Notes: generated from the letters alone by a model not told the origin. Counted from the stretch's first letter, positions 42,748-55,100 are shown. The stretch: 64,000 nt of DNA from Gliomastix tumulicola (GCA_001599755.1 BCHX01000010.1:387120-451119); one strand, 5' to 3'. A program made the numbers and translations.

Positions 42748-44065
42748 TCACTGTGTCCGATCTACTAGCTATAAAGATGCCTGCTTCCGGGACTGGGAAG
42801 GTCGGGCAGTCCCAAGCCCTGGAGGGTGGCCTGTATTGGCCAGTCTGCCAAAATGCTGACCAGCGAGCTGAAACGGGTGACCTGGACCTTTAGCAAAGCC
42901 AAATGCCGCCGCTTGGATCCCCGACTGCCATTCTTGGCTCTGTCCACCCACTTTATATGACTCGGCTGCTCATACTACTCCATGACTATGGATGTGATTG
43001 CCTCCTCATCTGTTTGACATCTATCGTCGGTCACTTGGACTGGAAAGCGTCCTTCGGGTCAGACAATGCCAAGACCCACTCCCACCCTAACGGCCCACAC
43101 CAGACGTCATGACACAGGCTTCCCGGAGCCGTTTGGAGGTACGAGGTTGGCCCCTGTCACTGTGTGATCCTAACACGGACCTCAAGACTCCAACACAACG
43201 CTGCCGCACCCAGATGCCGACCTCTCGCTGAACGCAACGATGTCACACGATGAATCCTCTCACACGCAAGTGATTGAACACAGGCGAGCTGTCTTGCTTC
43301 GTAAGGTAGCAGCCCTAGCTTTGCAAGAACCGTTGAACACGCACCACGACGGTGCGGATAGAAGTCGTACAACGTGTACTTAGTTCAACTTGGTTCAAAG
43401 GAGGACGGTGCTGGTCAACTTGGGGCAAGGGAAAGAAGGCCTAGTTCTGGCCCCGTCATGTACCAAAAAGCTGACCTGCGCAGTTATACCGGTGCTCGAG
43501 AAGCGGACCAAAGGGAACAGCCCAGCCAATTCTCCAGCCAACATCAGGCCAGTCCCGTACTAGGCCGCCAAGAGACATGCCCAGTTCCAATCAGAAGATG
43601 AATCAACAAGTCATGACTAAAAAGACCTGCTTCGTATCACGCAGGCCATCCTCGTGCCGAGATGACACCACCCAAGCCGCCACGGTCTGCCAGCTGCCGT
43701 CCAGACGCTCACCTTGGTGCCGTGCTTGTGCAGCGCCCAAGGACGCGTCAGCCTCTTCACAACCGACGCGCATCCACGGTGTGGCTGGAACACTCCAATG
43801 GGAAGCTTTTACAGGGGCATGCCGTAACAAAGGTAGGCCCTGAAAAGGCATTCTACAGAGACAGTGTGCCGCTAACTCTTCATGCTAGGGAGAAGTCTCA
43901 TCATTTGTGACCGCTGGGTATGATGACGTTGTAGAATTTACGTTCCTTCTTCTTATTGATCTGTATCGCCAGTAAAAGAATGGTCACCCCGTGGATGGTG
44001 TGTGACGTACCCGCAGCTAGCCACCTGTCCCGAGGAGACACGGTAACACAGACAGCGCCCGATGC
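42748..44065. other. intergenic, no recognisable gene
   Basis: Open frames here are short and without motif. An upstream exon of the kinase-like fragment could lie at 42765-42951 (-) but is unsupported. Confidence 0.4.
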
Positions 44066-45111
44066 TTAAGACTCGCCTCTAAGAAGTATCCAAATCTGTT
44101 CCACCTCCCACGCCTCCAGATTCCTAGGGACTCCAATATCACACATCGGGATCGCGCCCTCCCCGCCGCCCCCCGACCTCTCAAATAGCAACGTATCCTC
44201 ATCATGCACGAGCCTCACATGCGCCGGCGTCGCGCCCATGAAGCCTGGCTGCAGCTCACACATGAAGCTCGTCAGATCGGGCATGGTCGCCAAGCTAGAG
44301 GCGTAGTTGCCTTCTAGCGTCACCTCCTTAGACGCGATACGCAGCGGCTCCTCGCGACAGTTGAAGCCGAGGATCTTCTTCTTCAGCTTGGACCCTCCTT
44401 CACGCGCAAGACCGATCAATGCGTATTTGACGGCCTGCGCAGAGTGCGAGGGTACAACGGTGAAGCGGGCGAACTGGGCGAAGTGTCGAAAGACGTATTC
44501 GGCAGCTGGGATGTTGAGAGCCACGTTGAACTGGTTGGTGAATAAATTGCCGCGCATGTCAAGAGAGCCCTATTTCTACGGTTAGTGTAAATCATTATGC
44601 TTGGCGGGTTGATAGAACTCACAACTTGCAGATGGCACTCGATCCTCGGAGCGACGCCCTCCTCAATGAAGCGCCGCGCAAGGCGAAGGGACGAGCCACC
44701 GAGGAAGCGCACGTTGCTCGCCGCCCTGACCGTCCTGCACAGACCGTCAAAGTCGAGCGCATCGACCCTGCTGTCCCGCTCATTTGTGATCTCGCTTCCC
44801 GTCGCAATGCAGCTCTTGTACCACTCACGCAGCTTCTCAAGCCGCGCCTCAGGATCCTCCGCCGCGAGTTCCGCGTCGTCTATAATGCTCTCGTAAGCCG
44901 CGACCTCATCCGGTGAGCGCATGGCGAGCTCCTCGTGGAAATGCATGTTGAGGTTCACGGGGTTCTGCACCTCCTCCAGGCTGTCGTAGTCGATGAAGAC
45001 GCGCACGGGCGCCTGCACCCAGTCGGACAGGCAGTTGGCGAAGTCCCAGCCCATCAGCTGCGCGTGCAGCTCGGCGTCAGCCCTAGGGCCATAGGCCGGG
45101 CGTACCGCCAT
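44066..45111 (-). CDS. nucleoside hydrolase-like (IUNH superfamily) protein, 5' end uncertain
   Basis: Exons 45111-44623 and 44569-44066, joined across a 53-bp intron (donor GTGAGT, acceptor ATAG) in phase 0, give 330 aa. The order VRFLGGSSLRLARRFIEEGV, APRIECHLQV-GSLDMRGNLF, TNQFNVALNIPAAEYVF and FTVVPSHSAQAVKYAL matches the pattern of inosine-uridine nucleoside hydrolases (conserved N-x-F-N near the sugar site, PEAA-x-x-VF, VPxxxT). In the family these release ribose and a base. The usual DTDxxxDD start is not seen: FIDYDSLEEVQN may replace it, or the true N-terminus lies upstream, where the frame is open to 45240 but begins at a GTGAGT that looks like a splice donor. Function is uncertain; it may be catalytically divergent. 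Confidence 0.55.
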
Positions 45112-45255
45112 CCGCAGCAGGCTGATATCCGCCTGCGTCAGCTTGTCACTAACGCTCTCGATATCGGATTCTTCAAGTAACCCGTTGGAATGAGGCCGGA
45201 CACGCTGCGGGTGCCTAAGGGGGCAGTGTCCACGACTCACACCGTAAACTCGTCA

Positions 45256-45492
45256 CTCTGACGAGGAGCGACAGACCTTCAGCAGAGGCACTGGGATGAG
45301 CGCGATGACAATCTGCTGTGGAACGCAGAACGCGGTGGGGTCATGCTTATCGACTTTGACCGCGCTACTCTAGCTCCACGGCCGGCGAACAAGCGACTTC
45401 TGACGATAGCAGGGACGAAGAGGAAACGCAAGGATAGATCTGGGCTCTGCCGGAAGCGCACGTCCTTGCGGGGGGGCGTGGAGGTGGCATAG
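45256..45492 (+). pseudogene. C-terminal fragment of a fungal kinase-like (APH-type) protein
   Basis: No ATG opens this frame. It reads DLQQRHWDERDDNLLWNAER, GGVMLIDFDRATLAPRPANK, then KRKRKD and a stop at 45490-45492. N-x-LWN followed by LIDFDRA corresponds to the catalytic-loop Asn and metal-binding Asp region of aminoglycoside-phosphotransferase/kinase-like fungal proteins. Upstream of about 45256 the frame is closed and homology is absent, so it is a 3' remnant. It lies convergent-adjacent to the hydrolase-like gene on the other strand. Confidence 0.6.
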
Positions 45493-45855
45493 CTAGTTTC
45501 TCCGTCGTGCTGGCCGTTGGCGGCAGTTAGCGAGGACGATCGTGATCACTCAATGAAGGCTAATACATTATGATCGACGCATATACTGGCGCGTTCAAGT
45601 GTCCTGGAATGGCTTTGTCCACACATTGGTCCGGCTATGGCCGCGATCGTCGTAAACCCCGGCCGAAAGAGGACAGTGATGGCTACGACCTCTCCCATTT
45701 CCGTACCTTGGTAACACATAGTGAAGAAACCCCTGTCATCGAGGCGAGACTATTGGTGATATGCATAGTGCTCACCTTTCCGCTCAAATATAATGAGCTG
45801 GAACACACCAAAACAACGACGAGGTCGGCAATTTGCCAGTATACGAGTGGACAAG
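45493..45855. other. junction sequence left of the LINE B copy
   Basis: A short CGACGAGGTCGGCAA-TTGCCA block at about 45820 also occurs at about 22135, and CCGTACC--GGTAAC near 45706 resembles part of the 353-bp repeat. No gene is recognised. Confidence 0.45.
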
Positions 45856-48698
45856 CGGGTCAGAGACCGTCTGCCCGGTGTCTGGGTCCTCTAGCGCGGG
45901 CGTGATTTCCGGGGTCTGGTTGTTCCTGTTCCTGGCCCATTTGGCCATTTTCCATAGAGCCTCTGGCGATTCGGATGCCCTCTCCACGCTCTCACGATGT
46001 GCGCTCCTCAGTGCCTTCTTGATGACCCTGCCTTTGCGGTTCCTCGCCGCGCGGTACGCCTCCCATGCTTCGTCCGTGTGGTGGGCAGTGTAGACACGCC
46101 GGAGGCGTTTGGCCTCGGCCAGCGCCTGCTTGCACTCCTCGTCCCAGCCGCGTCTTGCCGCCGGTGACCACGTCCTCAGCGGCACGGCTGCTTCGACTGC
46201 CTCCTGTAGAGCCGTCACGATGGCCTCCACATATCGGTCTAGTGCGCTTCGCGTTCTCGGTCTTTGCGGTGGCGGTAGGCTGTCTAGAAGCGTCGCCTTG
46301 AATCTCTTCGCATCCATCGCCTTCCAGTTTCGTCTGGGCTCTCTGTGGAGTGGTTTGACCGACGTGTCGACGATTGTGACGATGGGCAGGTGGTCTGAGT
46401 CATGATCGAGACCGCGGTCCACCTCACACCTGATGACTCGGTCCACCACGCCGGGCGTGACCAGACAGAGGTCGATCGTGGACTGCTTCTGGCCTTCCTC
46501 GTAGGTGATGGAGCCTGGTGCTAGCATGCTTGTGAGGTCGTACTCTTCCGATATCTCGACCAGGTCTTCGGCCTCCGGCTCAATCCTGGCGACGTGGGAG
46601 CCTCCCCACAGCTCGTGATGCAGGTTAAAGTCTCCCATCACGATCTGCTCGGCTTGCCCCGCCGCGTCGAGCACCCGTCGCAGTCGGGGCAGTACGCTTC
46701 GTCTGCTTTCCGCCGTTTGGTCGGGATTGTAGAGGTTGTGAAGCTTGACCGTACTTCCTTCTCCCTGTCCTGTCGACAGGGTGACTGTGCAGAGATCCCG
46801 TCCGTGCGACTCGAATTGCCATTTGGAGTGGTCGAGGCGCTTGTTGATGTACACGCACACCCTCGCTGGGCCCTCGCCTGCCGTCCGAGGGTAACACAGG
46901 TGAAACTGGTCTTTTGCTGGATGGTTCGCCCACGGTTCTTGGATGGCTAGAATGTCGAATTGCATGACCTTCGGGTCCCGCAGGAGGGTGGCCATCACTG
47001 TGTTTTTCGATTTTCTGACGTTGTACTGTAGTATGGATAGAGGTCCTGCGTGTCTCATTCGCGCCTATCAATATCCATGTCGTCCGTCTGGTGGGTGCCG
47101 TGGAGTCGCGCCGAGTTGCCGTCCAGGGCTTCCAGGGCCCTTCGCGACGGCGTGATCGTCCGTACGGGCCGCTGGCTTCCCGTATTGACGATGATCGCGT
47201 TCTCGACCCCCTCCACGGCGGTCGCGCTGTGTCCGGTGTTGGCTCGCTTCTGCCCCCTCTTTGTCGGCGATCGGCTTCTCCCTAGTCTGTTCTGCTGGCT
47301 CTGGGCAGATGCCAGAGGGCGCGCTCCTTCCCGGAGGGATTGCCCAACCGGTGGAACCTGGGCCGCTGCCATGCTGCTCTGCGCTGCCGGGTGGTACCTC
47401 GGACGCGTGGCGTAGGCCGCCTTGACCTTGGCCATCTCCTCCTTCCTCACCACGCACTGGTGGTTCCACGCCTCGTGCTGCCCTTTGCAATTGGCGCATT
47501 TCCTCGTCGTCTCTTTGTTGGATTTGATCGGACATTCACGCGACCCATGGTCTTGCGCGCAGTAGCCGCATCGTCTTGTTGCCTTGCACTGGGTTCCTAT
47601 GTGGCCGTATGCTTGGCAGCTGAAGCATTGCCTTAGTCGGCACGACCTGTCATACAGCTCGCACTGGAACACCTCCCCTTGCCAGATCAGGCCCTCGTCT
47701 ATAATCTTGTTGGCGTCTTGAGCGCGCGTGAACTCGACGACGACCGAAGAGGCGCTCTTGGTCGCCGACGTCCTGCTGAGCCATCCGAGATATTTGATCC
47801 CCGCGTTCGGGATAAACGGTTTGTTTTCCTGTAGAATGTTATCTCGCGTGTCTTCAAATTGATCCATGTCCATGGAGCTGGTGCGGATGCCATGTACTAG
47901 CACCCCGTATGTGGGGATGCGGACGCTGGCCCCGTTACCGATCCGATTCTCCCAGTCCTCAGCGAACTGCCGGAGCACCTCCATGTCGGCCGCGGTGGCT
48001 GTCTTGATGCTAAGGTCGCCGCTCTTCAGCTGGTTCGTCGATACCGTCTTGATCTTCTCAATGTGCTCGTTTCCGCTCTGCTCTATGGCACGGTCGACAT
48101 GCGCTTTCAGGCTACGGGGGTTCATCGCCCGCAGGCTGGCTATGGTCATGGGGTTCCGGATATTCACGATGACTTCACGGAGCACTTGCGTGGATGGCAC
48201 CTTGCGTTGGTTCAGCGGGTTGTGTATACTAGTGGCTAGCCCGTTCCCGGCCGCTACGGAGGCGTAGGTCGGTAGCGGGCTCGGGCGGTTCTGCTGTTCC
48301 GCGTTCTTGATCTCCCTCACCATCGTCATGACTGTTCTGCCAATCTCGGTCGATTCGCGGGCCGCCGTCTTCGTCTCGTTCTGTGCGTCGTTGTTCTGTC
48401 GGATGCCTTCCAGCGCCTGCTGGTTCGTGCTCGCCGCCTGTCGGAGTTCCGTCTTGATGTCGTGGAGAGCTCGCATCGCGTCGTCCGCCGCGGCCTTGGA
48501 TTCGGACCTTGCCATCTGGAGGGCGTCGTGGATGGTGCCGAGGTCAGGGAGGTTGTGGATCTTGGTGACGAGGGCGAGGGCGCCCATGGCCATGAACTTG
48601 ACGAGGTCGGGAGGCACGGGCTGGTGTCCAGCGCACTCGATGGCCAGGAGGGCGTCTCTGAGGTATTTGCCGAGTTTCGTGGCGTGCTCGCGGAATTC
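45856..48698 (-). mobile_element. LINE B copy lacking its 3' half, left of the assembly gap
   Basis: On the - strand it carries ORF1 (48698-47055; start lost in the gap) with the same zinc knuckles as LINE B (CFSCQAYGHIGTQC, CGYCAQDHGSREC, CANCKGQHEAWNHQC). ORF2 starts at 47058 by the same ATGA overlap and reads the endonuclease (GDFNLHHELWGG, DHDSDHLPIV). ORF2 breaks at 45856, after the residues GQTVSDP, before the reverse transcriptase. It therefore lacks RT, RNase H, 3' UTR and tail, which is the wrong end for ordinary 5' truncation. Confidence 0.92.
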
Positions 48699-48798
48699 NN
48701 NNNNNNNNNNNNNNNNNNNNNNNNNNNNNNNNNNNNNNNNNNNNNNNNNNNNNNNNNNNNNNNNNNNNNNNNNNNNNNNNNNNNNNNNNNNNNNNNNN
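48699..48798. other. assembly gap (100 N)
   Basis: Exactly 100 undetermined bases lie inside LINE B-type sequence, between two nearly identical copies. This is a conventional scaffold-gap size, so the true distance is unknown. Confidence 0.99.
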
Positions 48799-50530
48799 TT
48801 TCGATTTTCTGACGTTGTACTGTAGTATGGATAGAGGTCCTGCGTGTCTCATTCGCGCCTATCAATATCCATGTCGTCCGTCTGGTGGGTGCCGTGGAGT
48901 CGCGCCGAGTTGCCGTCCAGGGCTTCCAGGGCCCTTCGCGACGGCGTGATCGTCCGTACGGGCCGCTGGCTTCCCGTATTGACGATGATCGCGTTCTCGA
49001 CCCCCTCCACGGCGGTCGCGCTGTGTCCGGTGTTGGCTCGCTTCTGCCCCCTCTTTGTCGGCGATCGGCTTCTCCCTAGTCTGTTCTGCTGGCTCTGGGC
49101 AGATGCCAGAGGGCGCGCTCCTTCCCGGAGGGATTGCCCAACCGGTGGAACCTGGGCCGCTGCCNTGCTGCTCTGCGCTGCCGGGTGGTACCTCGGACGC
49201 GTGGCGTAGGCCGCCTTGACCTTGGCCATCTCCTCCTTCCTCACCACGCACTGGTGGTTCCACGCCTCGTGCTGCCCTTTGCAATTGGCGCATTTCCTCG
49301 TCGTCTCTTTGTTGGATTTGATCGGACATTCACGCGACCCATGGTCTTGCGCGCAGTAGCCGCATCGTCTTGTTGCCTTGCACTGGGTTCCTATGTGGCC
49401 GTATGCTTGGCAGCTGAAGCATTGCCTTAGTCGGCACGACCTGTCATACAGCTCGCACTGGAACACCTCCCCTTGCCAGATCAGGCCCTCGTCTATAATC
49501 TTGTTGGCGTCTTGAGCGCGCGTGAACTCGACGACGACCGAAGAGGCGCTCTTGGTCGCCGACGTCCTGCTGAGCCATCCGAGATATTTGATCCCCGCGT
49601 TCGGGATAAACGGTTTGTTTTCCTGTAGAATGTTATCTCGCGTGTCTTCAAATTGATCCATGTCCATGGAGCTGGTGCGGATGCCATGTACTAGCACCCC
49701 GTATGTGGGGATGCGGACGCTGGCCCCGTTACCGATCCGATTCTCCCAGTCCTCAGCGAACTGCCGGAGCACCTCCATGTCGGCCGCGGTGGCTGTCTTG
49801 ATGCTAAGGTCGCCGCTCTTCAGCTGGTTCGTCGATACCGTCTTGATCTTCTCAATGTGCTCGTTTCCGCTCTGCTCTATGGCACGGTCGACATGCGCTT
49901 TCAGGCTACGGGGGTTCATCGCCCGCAGGCTGGCTATGGTCATGGGGTTCCGGATATTCACGATGACTTCACGGAGCACTTGCGTGGATGGCACCTTGCG
50001 TTGGTTCAGCGGGTTGTGTATACTAGTGGCTAGCCCGTTCCCGGCCGCTACGGANGCGTAGGTCNGTAGCGGGCTCGGNCGGTTCTGCTGTTCCGCGTTC
50101 TTGATCTCCCTCACCATCGTCATGACTGTTCTGCCAATCTCGGTCGATTCGCGGGCCGCCGTCTTNGTCTCGTTCTGTGCGTCGTTGTTCTGTCGGATGC
50201 CTTCCAGCGCCTGCTGGTTCGTGNTCGCCGCCTGTCGGAGTTCCGTCTTGATGTCGTGGAGAGCTCGCATCGCGTCGTCCGCCGCGGCCTTGGATTCGGA
50301 CCTTGCCATCTGGAGGGCGTCGTGGANGGTGCCGAGGTCAGGGAGNTTGTGGATCTTGGTGACGAGGGCGAGGGCGCCCATGGCCATGAACTTGACNAGG
50401 TCGGGAGGCACGGGCTGGTGTCCAGCGCACTCGATGGCCAGGAGGGCGTCTCTGAGGTATTTGCCGAGTTTCGTGGCGTGCTCGCGGAATTCGGCGGGCC
50501 ATGCGACTTCTGGGGCTAGGAAGTCGCCAT
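48799..50530 (-). mobile_element. second LINE B ORF1 copy, right of the assembly gap
   Basis: It repeats 47005-48698 at a constant offset of 1794 bp with almost no differences, and adds nine ambiguous N bases (such as 49165, 50054, 50166 and 50397). It includes the first codons of ORF2, all of ORF1 and the ORF1 start (ATG at 50530, followed by a one-base deletion that shifts the frame). Immediately upstream of the ATG the sequence becomes unrelated to LINE B. Either a recent duplication or a redundant assembly of one copy. Confidence 0.9.
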
Positions 50531-50678
50531 GATACTGTACCAAGGGTATGCCGTATTTCATTGAATTACATGCTTTTCGTCCGTGCGCCACGACAGGGGT
50601 GCCTCCAATTTGTATGGCGACCCTGAGCGGACAAACTTCATTTGATTTTGAAATGGATACGTTTTCTTTGTTTGCAAG

Positions 50679-53510
50679 CTAGTCTAGCTTGAGTGTGACT
50701 TCCTTATCCTGGGCATAAACCCGGAGGCACATTACGCACACTGGGTTCCATCGCCTCTCTTTCCCGTCATCTGGTTCCGCGTCTGACCATGCGTCCGACT
50801 CGGTATCAGAGTCAGCACAGTCTGAGTCGGAGTCTGAGCTAGAGCTAGACTTCGAGTCTTCAGCTTCCACCGATGGAGGTCTGGGCAGTGGTAGCTGTAG
50901 TGGCGGAGTCGGCATGGGNTCCGGGTCGCTCACGACTCCCTTGGCTGGTTTTTCATGCTCGACGATGACAGTCTTCTGAGTTCCTGCACCCACTTCAGGC
51001 ACTCTTGCTGAGGTGTCCTCGCTGTCACTGGTCACATCATCAGGCCATCGACCTGGGGGCAATCTGTTGAGTTGCTGAGGCTCCTCGAAAGATGTCTTGC
51101 TCCACTCGAAGTTATTTTTGAAAGCTTTCCGCGTCGACCTGCCTCGCTCTTTGTCCTCCCTCTTGCTGCCGTTGCGACTGTTATCGCTGTTGCCGGTGAC
51201 GACAAGCCTCCTCACCTCCTCTCGCACTGTCGTCACGATTTGCTGCACGGCTCCCTCTAAGACGCCGTTCGGGTTGGGACTCGTCCCGACACTTTTCGCC
51301 CTCTTCTTCTCCTTGCGCCTCTTGTCTTGCCTGATCTTCCTCTGTGCCTCGTCTTCATCGAGCACGCCCGCTTTGGCGTGGGCCAGATCGTACTGCATGC
51401 CGACCTGACGCAGCTTGGTAGGATTGCTTTTGGCCTGGTCCATGACGACCTGCTCCACTGGCTTGCGCCAGTGAGCATGACTCGCGGTGACCTTGGGGAT
51501 GACCTCGTATACCCCAGGCTTGAGGCTGACCTCACAGTTCACGGACCGAATGTCCAGACTGGCACTGATCCTGTTATTATTAAAGATGTCGACCGCGTCC
51601 GAACCGGCACTCTTCAGCTGGAATTCGAGGCTGAAGTCGTACATGCCTTCTAGACCGGTGAAATAACGCTGATCAAGCTTTATGTGGGAGTCAACATCTG
51701 CGGTTTCAAGGTAGAGAAAGGGGCTGCTTACAGTCGAGAGGACAATCACTACCATCCCTTCTTTCTTGATCTCAACAACGAACTTAGACTTGAGGAATCC
51801 CGGAACCCAACTGACTGAAGTGCTTGTCCACTGCTGAGCCACTGTCCAGCGCTCATCGAAGAGCCGGGTTCGATGGACCCATTTGAAGTTGTTCAAGACA
51901 TCCTCAAAAGCCATCCAGAAGACGCCGTCATCGTGGAACTTATGGCCCAGTTTGTTGAGGATCTCCGGCGTCTATTCTTTGGAACCGTCCGACCACGGAC
52001 CGTGCCAGACGCCATAGCCGGCATCCGATCTCTGACCCCAAGGATTCCTAAATATTATATTAGGGTTTGAAGAAAGACGATAAGAAGGGAGGAGATTCAC
52101 TGACCTGATTTTCAAAAGTTTGAACTTCCTCCCAGAATCGTCCTCGATCTCTGCCGCCTTGAGGATGGAATAGGCGTGGCGCATCACAATGCCATTCTTC
52201 CGCTGAGCTCCTGAGTCGCTCATGGCGGACAGAGCAAAGACGAATTCGTTGTTTACTTCATCGACGCACATCATTTCATGCCAGAGCTTCTCCTTTCGCA
52301 GGACACAATTGCCGAGCATCATCGTCGTCACGCCGCCGGTGAGGTCTTCTACAGCTGTTCCTGCCCAGCCTCCCTCGATGGCCGCGTAGTCACCATGGAC
52401 TTTGGCATACTAAAAGAATGTTAGCGTGCAACTCTTAAAGCAAGGCAATAGGTTCAAGGGGGGGCTTACCGCCTTCTCAAGCAAGGGAAGCCATGTCTCG
52501 TTCTCATCCTCACACTTGGCAAAGAACAGAGACTCGGAGCCGGTTTGTTTCTGCTTCTTGTGTAGGCGGGCTTTCTTGCCGTTCACATCGTACACATCCG
52601 TGTTCATCGCGAAGTCCTCGTGCGTCATGTAAAGATTGTCATCAATGACGGTCGATATCCACTCGCCATCGCGGTAGAACACAAATCCGTACACGCCGCA
52701 CTCCTCGTCTCGCACGACGCAGATTTTCTCCATCAGGTCTCGCCTGTGGGCAATGTTGCCAACACCGGCGAGCCACCAGCAGTCGCCGACACCGCCCTGC
52801 TTGATGTCGGAGCAGGAGTATCCGTCCACCGTGAATTTGGGGTTCTCGAAGATCCAGTTGAGGCGGTGGATGGACTTGGGAAGGGTGCGGTGGGGCGACC
52901 CGAAGGGGCGGCACTTTTTCGGTCTCTGGCTTTGCTGGTACTTCTGATGCTGCTGCTGCTGCGTGGAGACGTAATGTTCGAGGTTGTTCATGTTTACGGT
53001 CACCTGCTGGTCTGCAAGCAGGCCGCTGCGGGGCAGCGGTCTGAGGAACCCCTTCACCTATTGGGACCTGCCCGGCAGCCCGTGCCTAGGACCCCAGAAC
53101 CCTTCCTCCTCCTCGTTGCCGGAGCCATCAGAGTCAGCCGAGAGAAGACTATTGAGGCAGTAGTGGCCCGAAGAGTTGAAGTCGGTCTCGATATCGAACT
53201 CGCAGTCGTAGAACCGCGTGTTGGTACGCTCACATTGCTCGACGGCCGCACGCACTTTGGCGATACACTCGGCCCGCGTCTTCTCGTAGCTCTGGCCGGC
53301 GTTGCGTCGGTTGGCCTGCGGCTCTCCGTCGCTCCTGGCAACATTCTTATATAGCCCTCTCGGAAGGATGGAGGTGATCTTGCTGGGCGTTCGACTGTGG
53401 TACTGATACCAGAAGTGAGACACTGCGGCCTGGGGGTGCAAAGCCTTCACTCTTTTGGTCTTCCAGGGAGGTGGCTGTCGGAACCCGCCAGGGGAAGGAG
53501 GTAGAGTCAT
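50679..53510 (-). pseudogene. calpain-like cysteine protease with TAG at a conserved Trp
   Basis: Exons 53510-52470, 52409-52105 and 52047-50679 (introns of 60 and 57 bp) keep phase over 904 codons. The protease core has all three catalytic residues: Cys in QGGVGDCWWLAG, His in GIVMRHAYSILKA and Asn in KIRNPWG. Around them are ICVVRDEECGVYGFVFYRDG, ESLFFAKCEDENETWLPLLE and GGVTTMMLGN. C-terminal beta domains follow (RYFTGLEGMYDFSLEF, VNCEVSLKPGVYEV, QYDLAHAKAG) with an acidic Ser-rich linker and the closing block WNPVCVMCLRVYAQD. Calpains are Ca2+-linked cytosolic regulatory proteases. Two in-frame TAG codons interrupt it. The one at 51974-51972 falls in SKE-stop-TPEIL, where the family has Trp. 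The one at 53060-53058 could lie in a phase-compatible 42-nt intron (53061-53020 region). Everything else is intact, so loss is recent, or the stop is recoded. Confidence 0.82.
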
Positions 53511-54951
53511 CCTGGGTGGAGAGAAAACGAAGGAAGGAAGAGAAAGTAGGACAAGGAGCAAGCTTCGATGCCCATGCAAAAGATGGCTTGGGAAACGAGA
53601 GACGATGTAGGCACTTTATGCCTGTAAACTGAACGCGACGTCTCGAAAACGCCAACGGTAAGCAAGAGGCATACAACAAACCAGGGGAGGACGAGGTAGT
53701 AATTATCCCCATAGCCGGGAATTCATGCTCAAGGACCGGGAAGACAAGCAGTTCCTGTGGTGGCCCAGCGCGCACCAAGGACTGATCCGACACTATGCGC
53801 AGTCCCCGTGGTGAGGAGGGGGGAGGGGGCTTCTCGCACGGCCACTACCGCTTCCCAACGTCCGGTATCATCCAGCCGACGGCTGGACGTTGGCCAGTAC
53901 TTCCTGGCGGGCAAAGTATATGCCATATGTGGTCGGGCCTGGACAGGCAGGGGTTCGCATGCGCGGGGGGGTTGTTGGGCACGCGGTGCTTGACGGTTGG
54001 CAGAAGACGCTGCAAGCAAAGGGTTAGCAATTGCATTCTCATAGGTTTTGAATCTCAGCAAGTGACTCCATTCTCTTGACCGAGTGGTGTCGGAGATTGA
54101 ACCATTCGATGGTGCATATGCGGATAGAACAACCTGCTAACATTTTACCTAGGCGTGGTACGTCTCGGGCAAGCGGACGCCTGGATACACAACGGCCACT
54201 ATACTGCAGGCAGGTAGAAGATCGAACGACTCTCGGGCGACCGTCTGTCAATAGATGAATGCTACATCAATCTCGCTATTGTGGAACGGCAGGCTTGTGA
54301 TGTGGCCTCCGCGACCAACCTATCTAGCTGATGGACTCGGTGGGGCCGCTCGCATCAAGATCTGCCTGCCGCCGTGGTCCGGGGCCGGCTAGGGGCGCAC
54401 GTCAAATAAAGTCACGGGCTCCAGATGCACTCGTTGTAGTGCTGTTTCTCCTGGAGGCATCCTCTGCTGTCCCCCTAGCAGACACGTTAATTGTAGAGGT
54501 GGCAATCTGCAGAGGCAACGGGACATGATTTGGTCCAGGTACCGCTTTGTCCCGGCCTGCCTCGCCCAACATGTCGCGCTGGTTGTTGGGCTGGTATCAT
54601 CAGTAAGGTAGCATTTAGTGGAACTGGCGGCGCTTCAGTCACATAGCGCTCACTGAGCCAGGGCTGCAAGTTTGTCGACCCAGCGACGGATCCAGCGCCT
54701 GGTGACCCAACGTTCAGTGATCAGTGCTTCAATTCATTGGCCGGACGTATCTATGGACCCAGCTGATCCGGCGCTTACTGACCCAGCGCTCATTCACCAG
54801 CGCTCGCTTTCGTGATGGTAGGTGCTGTTTGATGACCGCCGGGAATGCCTAGTCGGTCTCAGGCGTTAGATAAGCGCCTAGGACCCGACGTACCCCACCA
54901 TAAACTCTGAATATGGCGCAGGGGGTGACCAGTCACATTTACCGCCGTCTT
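53511..54951. other. intergenic, no recognisable gene
   Basis: The sequence near 54675-54810 repeats a loose GACCCAGCG/CAGCGCT motif several times. Nothing coding is recognised. Confidence 0.45.
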
Positions 54952-54964
54952 TATCCAGAGAGCC
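54952..54964. repeat. 13-bp target-site duplication of LINE B, left
   Basis: TATCCAGAGAGCC is repeated exactly at 60938-60950. Confidence 0.93.
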
Positions 54965-55100
54965 CAAAAAAAAAACTTTTCACAACAGCGAGAACGAATT
55001 TTTGAAACAACAGCCACAACACAGCACCGACACGCCTCTCTGGAGGGTCAATTGAATAGCCTGAAGTCGGACGCATTGCCCAGTGCGTCTTTTGACCATC

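Noticed and set aside
52620..53354. 244-codon + frame opposite the calpain gene
   Set aside because: It is antisense to the catalytic domain on the other strand; no domain pattern.
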